Source of the DNA: Ilumatobacter fluminis | GTDB taxonomy: Bacteria; Actinomycetota; Acidimicrobiia; Acidimicrobiales; Ilumatobacteraceae | Length of the DNA: 64,000 bases | Assembly: GCF_004364865.1 (NCBI RefSeq) | Contig: NZ_SOAU01000001.1 | Span: 2,264,001 to 2,328,000 of the forward strand | Reading direction: 5' to 3' | Shown: one piece after another, positions 31,872 to 39,304 of the stretch | Position numbering within the stretch: the stretch's first letter is position 1 | Layout: each line of letters begins with the position of its first letter | Notes under the pieces: model-generated | Databases searched by the model: none | What the model was told of the DNA's origin: nothing | The model's input: the letters and a program-made list of their open reading frames with translations, nothing else | Translations under genes and position numbers: made by a program

Positions 31872-33493
31872 GGGGTTCCTTCCTCGATCAGCTCGACGGC
31901 GACCGGCGGGTCGACGTCGACCCACACGACGGTGCTCGGGTCGTCGCGCCGTTCCTCGGCATCGGCACCGGCCCACAGCACGAGGGTGGTCGTCTCGGTG
32001 CCGTCGGCGACGCGGTCGGCACCGAAGCGGCGCTCCTGCATCTCGGAGATGAAGCGGTAGTCGACACCTCGGGCTCGCAGCACCACGGCGGTCGGGTACC
32101 CGTACGAGTGGCCGAAGTACATGTTGGTCTGGTCGATCACGACGGGACCGTCGAGTGGCACGTCGTCCAACTGTTCCATCAGCGATGCGACGCCGGCCTG
32201 GTCCATCTCGTAGCGGCCGACGTCGGGCACCTGGAGCGAGACCGGCACGTTCGCGAGAGTCAGCAGGCCGACGACGCCGACCACGCCGAACGATGCTCGG
32301 CGGTCGTCGAGCCACCGATCGACCGTGTCGAGCCGGCTGAGGGCCACGGTGGCGCCGATCAGCAGGAAGGTCGCCGTCGGCCACAGCCACCGATAGTTGA
32401 ACGGGGTCAGCCCGAAGACCGTGATCGGGAGCTGTGACGCGTCGATGACGGCGGCGCCGACCGCCGCCGTCGCGACGGCGAACCCGGCCGCCGCAGCCGG
32501 ACGGCGACGCAGGAAGGCGAACATGGCCAGTGCTGCGAGACCGATGGTGAGGAGGATCACGGCAGCGGCCGCCACGGTGCTGTCGAGTAGCTCGGGGTCG
32601 AAGTCGGCATAGCCGCGCCGGACGTACGAGCCGGGGTCGAACAACATGCCGCCCACGATCGATGCCGCCGTGCGCAGCCCGGGCTGCTCGCCGGTGCCCG
32701 GTGAGGCGAGCACGTCGGTGAAGTTCCCCCAGACGAAGAGCTGGTCGTACGCCGTCTGCCACCAGAGCACCACGGCGAGGACGGCCGACGTCGTCCACGG
32801 ACGGATCCAACGCGAACGTTCGTCGGATCGCCACCACGCCGCGACCTGCCCCGCCACCGCGACGGCGCCGACCGACGCCACCAGGATCGGGTAGCTCAGG
32901 TGCGTCTGAGTGAGCAGGCTGGCCGTCGCCACCGCCGGCACCATCGCCCAGCGATCGCCCGCCGCTGCGGCCCACGCCGCCACCAGGAAACAGAGATACG
33001 TGAGCAGCAGGAACTGGTGCTGCCGGGGGGTGATGAGCATCTCACTCCCCATCGTCCACGTGAGCAGTCCGATCGGGACCATCGATACGAGCGTCGCCCG
33101 TCGCCCACCGATGCGGCCGAGCAGCCAGGCGGCGACGACCACGGCCGCGATGTTGATCAGTCCGACGGCGATCGCGGTGCCGCCCGACGGGGCGATCCGG
33201 GTGAAGGGCGCGAGCAGGTCGAGTTGGAGCGGACCGAGGTTGTTCACGCTCCGGTCGACGCCGACGGATCCGGACGACCAGGCGCCGAGCCACGGGTGAT
33301 GTTCGGTCGCGACGTCCATCGAGCGCAGGGTGAAGTACGCGTCGTCGCCGATCGGGACCCAGTCGGACGCCGCCGCGCGGACTGCGTGCCAGCCGATCGG
33401 GAAACAGACCAGGAACGTCGCCAGCACGTCGAGTCGGCGGGCGAACGATCGCAGCGCCGACGGAGCGCGGGAGGCGGTGTCGGCGGTCGTCAT
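31868..33493 (-). CDS. GT-C-type membrane glycosyltransferase, paralogue of the 28095-29924 product
   Basis: A 541-residue multi-pass protein. After TM1 (about residues 22-40) the loop has GDDAYFTLRSMDVATEHHPWLGAWSSG, with an Asp pair placed like the GT-C catalytic acid, and NNLGPLQLDLLAPFTRIAP. About ten further helices and a C-terminal soluble part of about 110 residues follow. It parallels the 609-residue protein at 28095 motif by motif. It is coupled to the GT4 gene downstream. Candidate arabinosyl- or mannosyltransferase using lipid-phosphate sugars; function is inference. Confidence 0.7.
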   Translation of the reverse strand: MTTADTASRAPSALRSFARRLDVLATFLVCFPIGWHAVRAAASDWVPIGDDAYFTLRSMDVATEHHPWLGAWSSGSVGVDRSVNNLGPLQLDLLAPFTRIAPSGGTAIAVGLINIAAVVVAAWLLGRIGGRRATLVSMVPIGLLTWTMGSEMLITPRQHQFLLLTYLCFLVAAWAAAAGDRWAMVPAVATASLLTQTHLSYPILVASVGAVAVAGQVAAWWRSDERSRWIRPWTTSAVLAVVLWWQTAYDQLFVWGNFTDVLASPGTGEQPGLRTAASIVGGMLFDPGSYVRRGYADFDPELLDSTVAAAAVILLTIGLAALAMFAFLRRRPAAAAGFAVATAAVGAAVIDASQLPITVFGLTPFNYRWLWPTATFLLIGATVALSRLDTVDRWLDDRRASFGVVGVVGLLTLANVPVSLQVPDVGRYEMDQAGVASLMEQLDDVPLDGPVVIDQTNMYFGHSYGYPTAVVLRARGVDYRFISEMQERRFGADRVADGTETTTLVLWAGADAEERRDDPSTVVWVDVDPPVAVELIEEGTP

Positions 33494-33504
33494 GGCAGTC
33501 GGCA

Positions 33505-33510
33505 AGGGTA
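33505..33510 (-). promoter_or_regulatory. -10 element for the GT-C/GT4/Ppm unit
   Basis: Minus-strand TACCCT is followed by 11 bases and the ATG at 33493. With the plus-strand TACCTT at 33537 it makes the 57-bp gap a divergent promoter for two glycosyltransferase units. Confidence 0.4.
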
Positions 33511-33536
33511 ACCGTGGCGCGGCCCTCGCGGGTGGG

Positions 33537-33542
33537 TACCTT
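33537..33542 (+). promoter_or_regulatory. -10 element for leaderless membrane protein mRNA
   Basis: TACCTT is followed by 8 bases and GTG 33551. Confidence 0.45.
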
Positions 33543-33550
33543 GGTCGATC

Positions 33551-35416
33551 GTGCCGTCCGCGCCCTCGTCTCGAACCTCCACGCCGTACGTGCTCGGTGG
33601 TGGCTTCCGCTGGGGGTTCGGTGGCGTCTCCTGGCTCGGACGGGCGGCGATCGCACTCCTGATCGTGGTCCTGATCGCACCGATCCGTGGCCTGTACAAG
33701 GCGACGGGGTCGTCGCTCGAAGAGGGCTTCATGCTCGTCTTCCCCAACCTGGTCCAGCAGGGGTGGGTGCCGAACCGCGACTTCCTCCATCTGTACGGTC
33801 CGACGTCGCTCGACTCGTTGGCGCTCTGGTACCGGGTGTTCGGCGACACGCTCGAGAGCGAGCGCACGTTCGGACTGCTGCAGAACCTCGCGATCGTCGC
33901 GGCGATCTACACCCTGGCGCGGGTGTCGGGCCATGTCGCGGCCGTCGGTGCCGCCCTGGTTGCGGCGATGTTCGTCATGACACCGATCGGGCTCACCGCC
34001 CTGGCGTGGCACGGCGGCGTGGCGCTGGCACTGTGGGCGACCGTGTACGGCGCACGCGCCCGGGCGACCGGGCAGCCCGCCGACTGGTGGCGTGCAGCGA
34101 TCTTCGCCGGCCTCGCGCTCGGCTTCCGGCCCGACCTCGTCGTCGCCCTCGGGCTGACGCTGGCGTTCCTGCTGTGGCCACTGCGGCGTCACGCCTCGAC
34201 CCTGTTGATCGCGTTCGCGGGACTCATGGTCGGTCTGCTCCCGATGTGGTGGCACCTCGGTCGGGCGGGCCTCCGGACGGCGTTCGAGGGCATGGTGCTC
34301 GAACCGGTCGTCGATCTGCGCCCGGGCCGCGAGCTGCCGGCGCCGCCGTCGTGGGACAAGATCGACGGCGCCCTGCAGGCGGTCGCCGAAGAACCGGCGC
34401 CCCGCTGGTGGCTGCCCGCCCCGCAGGCCAGCCATCAGCTCTACCTGTGGTTCTGGGCGGTCGTGATCGTGGCGATCGGCACGCTGGTCTTCGCTGCGTG
34501 GCGCTACCGGCGAGCGACCACCGAACAACCGCCCGAGACGGTCGAGGCGGACGGTGCAGCCGAGACGGACGGCGACCGGGACGGCGGCTCGTTCGTGCCG
34601 TTGGGCCGCACCGAACTGCTGCCGCTGCTCGCCGGGGCCGTGTTCGGCTTCGGGATCATCCCGCAGGCCCTCCAACGTCCCGACTCGGCACACCTGGCGT
34701 GGGTCGCGATGGTGTCGTGGCCGATCCTCACGGTCTTGCTCGTCGATCCGATCCGCCGCCTCGTGCCACTGTTGCGACCGTCGTGGGCGGGGGCCACCGC
34801 TGCCACCGCACTGATCGGGATCGTGATGATCGTGATCTGCCCCTTCTACACGTACCGGATGTACGCGCTGCACACCCGGGTGTCGATCGGCCAGATCCCA
34901 CCGCCGTTCGAGATCCAGCGGGGCGACCATCGCTTCTGGGTCGGCGACGCCGCCGTGGCTCGTGCCGTGAACGACATGATCCCCGACCTCGAGGCGCTGA
35001 TGGACGACGGCGACACCCTGATCGTCGGGCCGGGCGACCTCAGTCGGACCGTCTACGCCGACACGTACATCTACTGGCTGTTCCCCGAGCTCGAACCCGG
35101 CACCCGGTACATCGAGATGGACCCGGGACTCGCCGACCAGGCCGACTCGGGCCTCGCCGAGGAGATCGCCGCGGCCGACTTCGTCGTGCTCACGAACACC
35201 TGGAGCGGCTGGTACGAGCCGAACGCCTCGATCGAGCAGGGCTCGCAGGAACACAACCGCGCCGTCGCCGACCACCACTGCCTGGTGCAGAGCTACGAGA
35301 CGAACCTCGTGCTGCTGTTCGCCGCGTGCGAGGGCGGCGGAGGACTCGACCCGGTCACCATCGCCGGCCGCGAGAACGCCATCGGCGGCGGCGGAGTCGA
35401 GTCGGCGATCCCCTGA
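33551..35416 (+). CDS. Multi-pass membrane protein, GT-C glycosyltransferase-like
   Basis: A 621-residue protein with TM1 near residues 30-50. The loop that follows (SSLEEGFMLVFPNLVQQGWVPNRDFLHLYGPTSLDSL) has the E.G/NRDF..LYGP pattern of GT39/GT-C-type transferases. Helices continue to about residue 435, interrupted by an acidic cytoplasmic stretch (TTEQPPETVEADGAAETDGDRDGG, about 322-345), and a soluble C-terminal domain closes it. It is not obviously related to the other two GT-C proteins here. By position it belongs to the envelope-glycan region. Sugar and acceptor unknown. Confidence 0.68.
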   Translation: MPSAPSSRTSTPYVLGGGFRWGFGGVSWLGRAAIALLIVVLIAPIRGLYKATGSSLEEGFMLVFPNLVQQGWVPNRDFLHLYGPTSLDSLALWYRVFGDTLESERTFGLLQNLAIVAAIYTLARVSGHVAAVGAALVAAMFVMTPIGLTALAWHGGVALALWATVYGARARATGQPADWWRAAIFAGLALGFRPDLVVALGLTLAFLLWPLRRHASTLLIAFAGLMVGLLPMWWHLGRAGLRTAFEGMVLEPVVDLRPGRELPAPPSWDKIDGALQAVAEEPAPRWWLPAPQASHQLYLWFWAVVIVAIGTLVFAAWRYRRATTEQPPETVEADGAAETDGDRDGGSFVPLGRTELLPLLAGAVFGFGIIPQALQRPDSAHLAWVAMVSWPILTVLLVDPIRRLVPLLRPSWAGATAATALIGIVMIVICPFYTYRMYALHTRVSIGQIPPPFEIQRGDHRFWVGDAAVARAVNDMIPDLEALMDDGDTLIVGPGDLSRTVYADTYIYWLFPELEPGTRYIEMDPGLADQADSGLAEEIAAADFVVLTNTWSGWYEPNASIEQGSQEHNRAVADHHCLVQSYETNLVLLFAACEGGGGLDPVTIAGRENAIGGGGVESAIP

Positions 35417-35454
35417 CCGGCATCCATCGCGGCCGAACGGGACGGCTGCGTGCA

Positions 35455-35527
35455 GGTTCTCGGTGGCGGTGGTCCGGGATCTCGGACGGGAGCCGCCGAG
35501 AACCGGGGTCGTGTCGTTCTCGGCGGC
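35455..35527. terminator. Three-part repeat able to form two exclusive hairpins between convergent genes
   Basis: GGTTCTCGGTGGC (35455-35467) pairs with GCCGCCGAGAACC (35492-35504) with one wobble, while the same middle strand pairs perfectly with GTTCTCGGCGGC (35516-35527). Only one stem can form at a time. It lies between the membrane-protein stop (35416) and the dprE2 stop (35543), so a two-way terminator is the simplest reading. Confidence 0.5.
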
Positions 35528-35530
35528 GGT

Positions 35531-35553
35531 CGCTCGGCTGCGTCAGCCGAGCG
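35531..35553 (-). terminator. Hairpin at the dprE2 stop codon
   Basis: CGCTCGGCTG-CGT-CAGCCGAGCG is a perfect 10-bp stem with a 3-base loop that overlaps the dprE2 TGA (35543-35545). A likely 3'-end structure of the dprE mRNA. Confidence 0.55.
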
Positions 35554-36298
35554 GCAGGCGCCGGAAGATGGGGCGTGGGACGTGCCGCAGAGTCATGAAG
35601 ACGTAGCGGAGGATGCCCGGCGTCCAGACCGTGTGCTTGCCCTTGCGCATCGCCTCGGCGGTGAGTTCGCCGACGACACGAGGCGTCGTGGCGAACGGGG
35701 CCGACTTCATGCCTCGGGTCATCTTGCTGTGCACGAAACCGGGGCGGACGACCGTGACGCGGACACCGGTGCCCTGGAGAGCGTCGCCGAGCCCCTGTGC
35801 GAACGCGTCGATGCCGGCCTTCGACGAGCCGTACACGTAGTTCGAGGCGCGGGCCCGCTCCCCCGCCACGCTCGACAGCACCGTGATGTGCCCGTGCCCC
35901 TGGCGCCTCATCTGTGCCGCCGTGGCGAGGCAGGCCGTGACCGCGCCGGTGTAGTTCACGTGCACGACCTCGGCGGCGGCCTGCGGGTCGGCGTCGAAGT
36001 CGGCCTGATCGCCGAGCTGGCCGAACGCCACCACGACCACGTCGAGATCGCCGTGGTCGGCGGCGAGCCCGCGGACGAACGGATCGTGCGTGTCGGTCGC
36101 CGCCGCGTCGAAGTAGGTCGTGACCACGTTCAGCCCGTCGCGCGCGAACTCGTCGGGGTTGGCCTCGTCGGGTCGCCGACAGGCGAGCACGAGGGTTCGC
36201 GTGGCCGGGGTGACGAGCTGTTCGACGATCGCTCGTCCGATCTCGCTGGTGCCGCCGAGCAGCACGATGGTCTGGGCTTCGTGGAGGGCGTTCTGCAT
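35543..36298 (-). CDS. dprE2: Decaprenylphosphoryl-2-keto-beta-D-erythro-pentose reductase, DprE2-like SDR
   Basis: A 251-residue SDR, near the 254 of mycobacterial DprE2. It has LLGGTSEIGRAIVEQL near residue 13 (cofactor loop), the VVVAFGQLGD segment near 82 in place of NNAG, and a catalytic Ser then YGSSKAGIDAFAQGL near 151. The C-terminal RPGFVHSKMTRGMKSAPFATTP matches this SDR subgroup. It lies 20 bp behind dprE1, and together they epimerise decaprenyl-phosphoryl-ribose to -arabinose through a keto intermediate. AGAGGA precedes the ATG. Assignment rests on the gene pairing plus the motif set. Confidence 0.85.
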   Translation of the reverse strand: MQNALHEAQTIVLLGGTSEIGRAIVEQLVTPATRTLVLACRRPDEANPDEFARDGLNVVTTYFDAAATDTHDPFVRGLAADHGDLDVVVVAFGQLGDQADFDADPQAAAEVVHVNYTGAVTACLATAAQMRRQGHGHITVLSSVAGERARASNYVYGSSKAGIDAFAQGLGDALQGTGVRVTVVRPGFVHSKMTRGMKSAPFATTPRVVGELTAEAMRKGKHTVWTPGILRYVFMTLRHVPRPIFRRLPLG

Positions 36299-36318
36299 GG
36301 GTCCTCTTCGGGGTGGGG

Positions 36319-37689
36319 TCAGGTGAGGCCGAGTCGGCGACTCTGGTCGCTGGCCCAGACGCCGGCCGGGTCGACGCGCTCGCGGACCGCCTGCCACTCG
36401 GCGAGGCGCGGGTAGCCGCGACGGAACGTCTCGGCCGACATCGAGGCGTCCTTGGCGAGATAGTGGCGTCCGCCGACGGCGAGGACCATCCGGTCGAACT
36501 CGCCGAGCAGGGTGCCGATCCGTCGGTGTGCGACACCGATGTCGACCGCGAGCTGCCACCCCGACTGGGGGAAGCTCAGCGGTGCCGGATTGCCCGGCCC
36601 GAACCGCTTCAACACCGTCATGAAGATCGGCAGTTGTGCGGCGGCGAGCCGGTGGATGATCGACACCATCGTGTCGACGGCGTCGTCGGGCACGTGGAAC
36701 TGGTACTGGACGAACCCTTCGGCTCCGTAGACCCGGTTCCAGTTGCCGACCAGGTCGAGCGGATGGAAATACGTCGGAATCGACTGGAGTTCGCCGGTGC
36801 GCTGACGCGGTGCCTTGCGGAACCACATCTCGTTGAACGCCTTGACGGTGAGCTTGTTGATCACGCCGTGGGGCGGCACGAGCGGGGGCATCACGGCGAT
36901 CTGATCGGCTGCGTAGCCGAGCGGGTCGTTCGATGCCGCCGGATCGAGCTGGTCGGTCACGGCGTGTGCGCCGTTGGTCAGGACCCCGCGGCCGACGCGT
37001 CGTCCGGTCGCCAACAGGTCGAGCCACGCGACCGAGTACCGGAAGTCGGATTCGCTCGCCACCATCTCGGTCATCACGTCGTCGAGCGAGTCGAGCCGGT
37101 AGGTGTCGACCGAGATGCGGCTCGTCTCGATCGGCAGGAGCCGGAACGTGACCTCGAGCATGAGCCCGGTGAGGCCCATCCCACCGACGGTCGCCCAGAA
37201 CAGCTCCGGGTCGTCGTCGGGGCCGACATCGACGACGGTCGTGTCGGCCAGCATCATCCGGATGTTGGTGACGTGGTTGCCGAACGATCCGTCGAGGTGG
37301 TGGTTCTTGCCGTGGATGTCGCTCGCGACGGCACCGCCGATCGTCACGTAGCGGGTGCCCGGTGTGACGGGGACGAAGAAGCCCCGGGGCACGATGACCC
37401 GCAGGACGTCGTCGAGGCTGACACCGGCGCCGACCGTGGCCGTGCAGGCCTGCTCGTCGACGACGATCGATCCGGGAGCCAGACGCAGGACGTGGCCGCC
37501 ACCGTTCTGCGCCGGGTCACCGTACGACCGGCCGAGGCCGCGAGCGATGCCGCCGCGGGCGGGCAGGTCTTTGATCGCCGTCGCCGCCACCTCGTCGTCG
37601 ATGTCGACGACCACCGCACCGGACGGGTTCGTCAGACCGAAGCCGGTCAGCTCGGCCCGATGCGATTCGAGTTGGTCGCGCGCACCCAT
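36319..37689 (-). CDS. dprE1: Decaprenylphosphoryl-beta-D-ribose 2'-oxidase, DprE1-like
   Basis: A 456-residue FAD-dependent (FAD_binding_4/ALO-type) oxidase, close to the 461 of the mycobacterial enzyme. It shows GLGRSYGDPAQNGGG near residue 48, VGAGVSLDDVLRVIVPRGFFVPVTPGTRYVTIGGAVASDIHGKNHH with the GSFGNHV flavin region around 80-138, and a C-terminal ALO tail (YPRLAEWQAVRERVDPAGVWASDQSRRLGL). At the position of the benzothiazinone-target Cys387 (GWNICVD in M. tuberculosis) this protein reads GWQLAVD, with Ala381. It heads the dprE1-dprE2 pair with TAACCT 8 bases before its ATG. Confidence 0.9.
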   Translation of the reverse strand: MGARDQLESHRAELTGFGLTNPSGAVVVDIDDEVAATAIKDLPARGGIARGLGRSYGDPAQNGGGHVLRLAPGSIVVDEQACTATVGAGVSLDDVLRVIVPRGFFVPVTPGTRYVTIGGAVASDIHGKNHHLDGSFGNHVTNIRMMLADTTVVDVGPDDDPELFWATVGGMGLTGLMLEVTFRLLPIETSRISVDTYRLDSLDDVMTEMVASESDFRYSVAWLDLLATGRRVGRGVLTNGAHAVTDQLDPAASNDPLGYAADQIAVMPPLVPPHGVINKLTVKAFNEMWFRKAPRQRTGELQSIPTYFHPLDLVGNWNRVYGAEGFVQYQFHVPDDAVDTMVSIIHRLAAAQLPIFMTVLKRFGPGNPAPLSFPQSGWQLAVDIGVAHRRIGTLLGEFDRMVLAVGGRHYLAKDASMSAETFRRGYPRLAEWQAVRERVDPAGVWASDQSRRLGLT

Positions 37690-37697
37690 CGATCGTG

Positions 37698-37703
37698 AGG
37701 TTA
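37698..37703 (-). promoter_or_regulatory. -10 element for leaderless dprE1-dprE2 mRNA
   Basis: Minus-strand TAACCT is followed by 8 bases and the dprE1 ATG at 37689. It separates dprE1E2 from the methyltransferase-ubiA unit upstream. Confidence 0.45.
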
Positions 37704-37727
37704 CCGGTGTGCCGGACGCCGGTCGGC

Positions 37728-38435
37728 TCAATACGGCCACTCGCGGCCGCGCAGGATCTTGGCGCTGATCAGCACCTTCAGGATCACGTTCTTGGCGAAC
37801 CAGGGCACCTGAGCGAGCTGTCGACCGGCGTTCTTCCACGACGACACGCCGGTGTCGGCGCGATAGATCGCGAGCGACCGTGAACGGCCGACGTAGCGCC
37901 AACGCTGCGACCAGAGCAGTTCGCGGCCGATGGCACCGGTGACGCCGATGCTCGAGAAGCTGTCGTGGATCAGCATCGTGCCGCCGGGCCGTACCTTGGC
38001 ACCCCACTGCCGGATGTCGGCGAGGGCGGGGCCGTACCGGTGGGCTCCGTCGATGTAGAGCACGTCGATCTCGGCGACCTCGCCCAGCGCCTCGTCGGAG
38101 AACATGCGGAGGTGTCGGACCCGGTCGGCGACGCCGGCGCGTTGCAGGTTCGCGTTGAACCGTGCGTGGTCGCTCTCGGCGTCGTCGGCATAGCCCTCGA
38201 TCTCCTGCGGGCCGCGGTCGTTGCCGGCGTGCGGATCGATCGCCGTCACGGTGGCGCCGTCGGGTGCGGCCGAGGCGAGGATGATGGTCGACCGGCCCTG
38301 GAACGAACCGATCTCGACGATCGTGCCGCCCTCCGGCGCCGACGCGGACGCGTCGTACAGCGCCCGGGCCTGACCGTCGGTCATCCAGCCGTCGACGTCG
38401 GCCACCGACGCCCATGCAGTCGAGAAATCGATCAC
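37728..38435 (-). CDS. Class I SAM-dependent methyltransferase (Methyltransf_24/CmcI-like)
   Basis: A 235-residue methyltransferase. The SAM motif VEIGSFQGRSTI is near residue 42, the acidic residue ending strand 2 is in AIDPHAG near 68, and the metal-type VLYIDGAHRYGPALADI near 118 is typical of CmcI/rhamnosyl-O-methyltransferase-like enzymes acting on sugars. The C-terminal tail is basic and amphipathic, suggesting membrane association. It starts with GTG overlapping the ubiA stop (GTGA), placing it in the arabinan-precursor operon. Target unknown; an O-methylated glycan or lipid is a plausible guess. Confidence 0.8.
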   Translation of the reverse strand: MIDFSTAWASVADVDGWMTDGQARALYDASASAPEGGTIVEIGSFQGRSTIILASAAPDGATVTAIDPHAGNDRGPQEIEGYADDAESDHARFNANLQRAGVADRVRHLRMFSDEALGEVAEIDVLYIDGAHRYGPALADIRQWGAKVRPGGTMLIHDSFSSIGVTGAIGRELLWSQRWRYVGRSRSLAIYRADTGVSSWKNAGRQLAQVPWFAKNVILKVLISAKILRGREWPY

Positions 38436-39298
38436 GTGTACACCGCCAGTCCGAAGATGATCACCCACGACAGGCCGAGCAGCTGCAGGACGCGATCGTT
38501 CGAGAAGACTTCTTCCGGCGCGGCGCCGTGTCCCTGGTCGAGGACGAGTGCGTACCGCAGGAACGCCGCCAGCATCGGCACGACCGACAGCTCGTACAGC
38601 GGCAGGTCGGAGGCGGCGATCTCCTTGGTCTCGAACGCCCACACGCAGTAGCTCACCAGCGCCCCGCCACAGCTGACGGCGAGGACGAAGCTCAGGTACC
38701 GCTCGCTGTACTCACCCAGCGTCGAACGCACCGAGACTGCACCGTCGCCCAGCTCGCGGGCCTCGGCGTAACGCTTGCCGGTCACGATGAACAGCGAGCC
38801 GAAGGTGGTCACGAGGACGAACCAGCTCGACATCGGCACGTCGACGGCGTAGGCGCCGCCGGCGGCGCGGAGGACGAACCCGGAAGCGATCGCGATCAGG
38901 TCGAGCACGGCGATGTGCTTCCACACGGCGCTGTAGCTGAGCGTGACCGCCAGATAGGTGGCGACGACGAGCACCGCCTTCCAGCTGCCCGTGAGGGCCA
39001 TCGCCCCGAGCGCCAGCACGGGCAGGATGACGCCCATCGTGCGGCCGAGCCCGAGCGAGACCTCACCCGCCGCGATCGGGCGGCGAGACTTGGTGGGGTG
39101 CGCTCGGTCGGCTTCGACGTCGAGCACGTCGTTCCAGAAGTACGTGCCACTCGCTGCGAGGCAGAACGACACGAACGCCAGCACCGTCTTGAGGAGCTGA
39201 TCGGGTTCGTCGAGGACGCCCGCGGCGCCGGGGGCGGCGAACACGAGCACGTTCTTGGCCCATTGGCGCGGGCGGGCGCATCGAAGCAGGGGTGGCAT
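38432..39298 (-). CDS. ubiA: Decaprenyl-phosphate phosphoribosyltransferase (UbiA family)
   Basis: A 288-residue UbiA prenyltransferase-fold protein with about eight helices. The N-terminus RPRQWAKNVLVFAAP and the first Asp-rich motif NDVLDVEADRAHPTKSRRPIAAG near residue 55 are those of the DPPR synthase subgroup (mycobacterial Rv3806c) rather than quinone enzymes. GKRYAEARELGD near 174 supplies the second polar motif. It joins PRPP to decaprenyl phosphate, the first committed step to decaprenyl-phosphoryl-arabinose. It lies between a HAD phosphatase gene (6 bp upstream) and the methyltransferase. Confidence 0.88.
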   Translation of the reverse strand: MPPLLRCARPRQWAKNVLVFAAPGAAGVLDEPDQLLKTVLAFVSFCLAASGTYFWNDVLDVEADRAHPTKSRRPIAAGEVSLGLGRTMGVILPVLALGAMALTGSWKAVLVVATYLAVTLSYSAVWKHIAVLDLIAIASGFVLRAAGGAYAVDVPMSSWFVLVTTFGSLFIVTGKRYAEARELGDGAVSVRSTLGEYSERYLSFVLAVSCGGALVSYCVWAFETKEIAASDLPLYELSVVPMLAAFLRYALVLDQGHGAAPEEVFSNDRVLQLLGLSWVIIFGLAVYT

Positions 39299-39304
39299 GG
39301 CGGA

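Noticed and set aside
33494-35278. Minus-strand extension of the 31868 membrane protein gene by almost 600 codons
   Set aside because: The extension is antisense to the 33551 membrane protein gene, and the real N-terminus (TM1 after about 20 residues) begins at ATG 33493 with a -10 element upstream.
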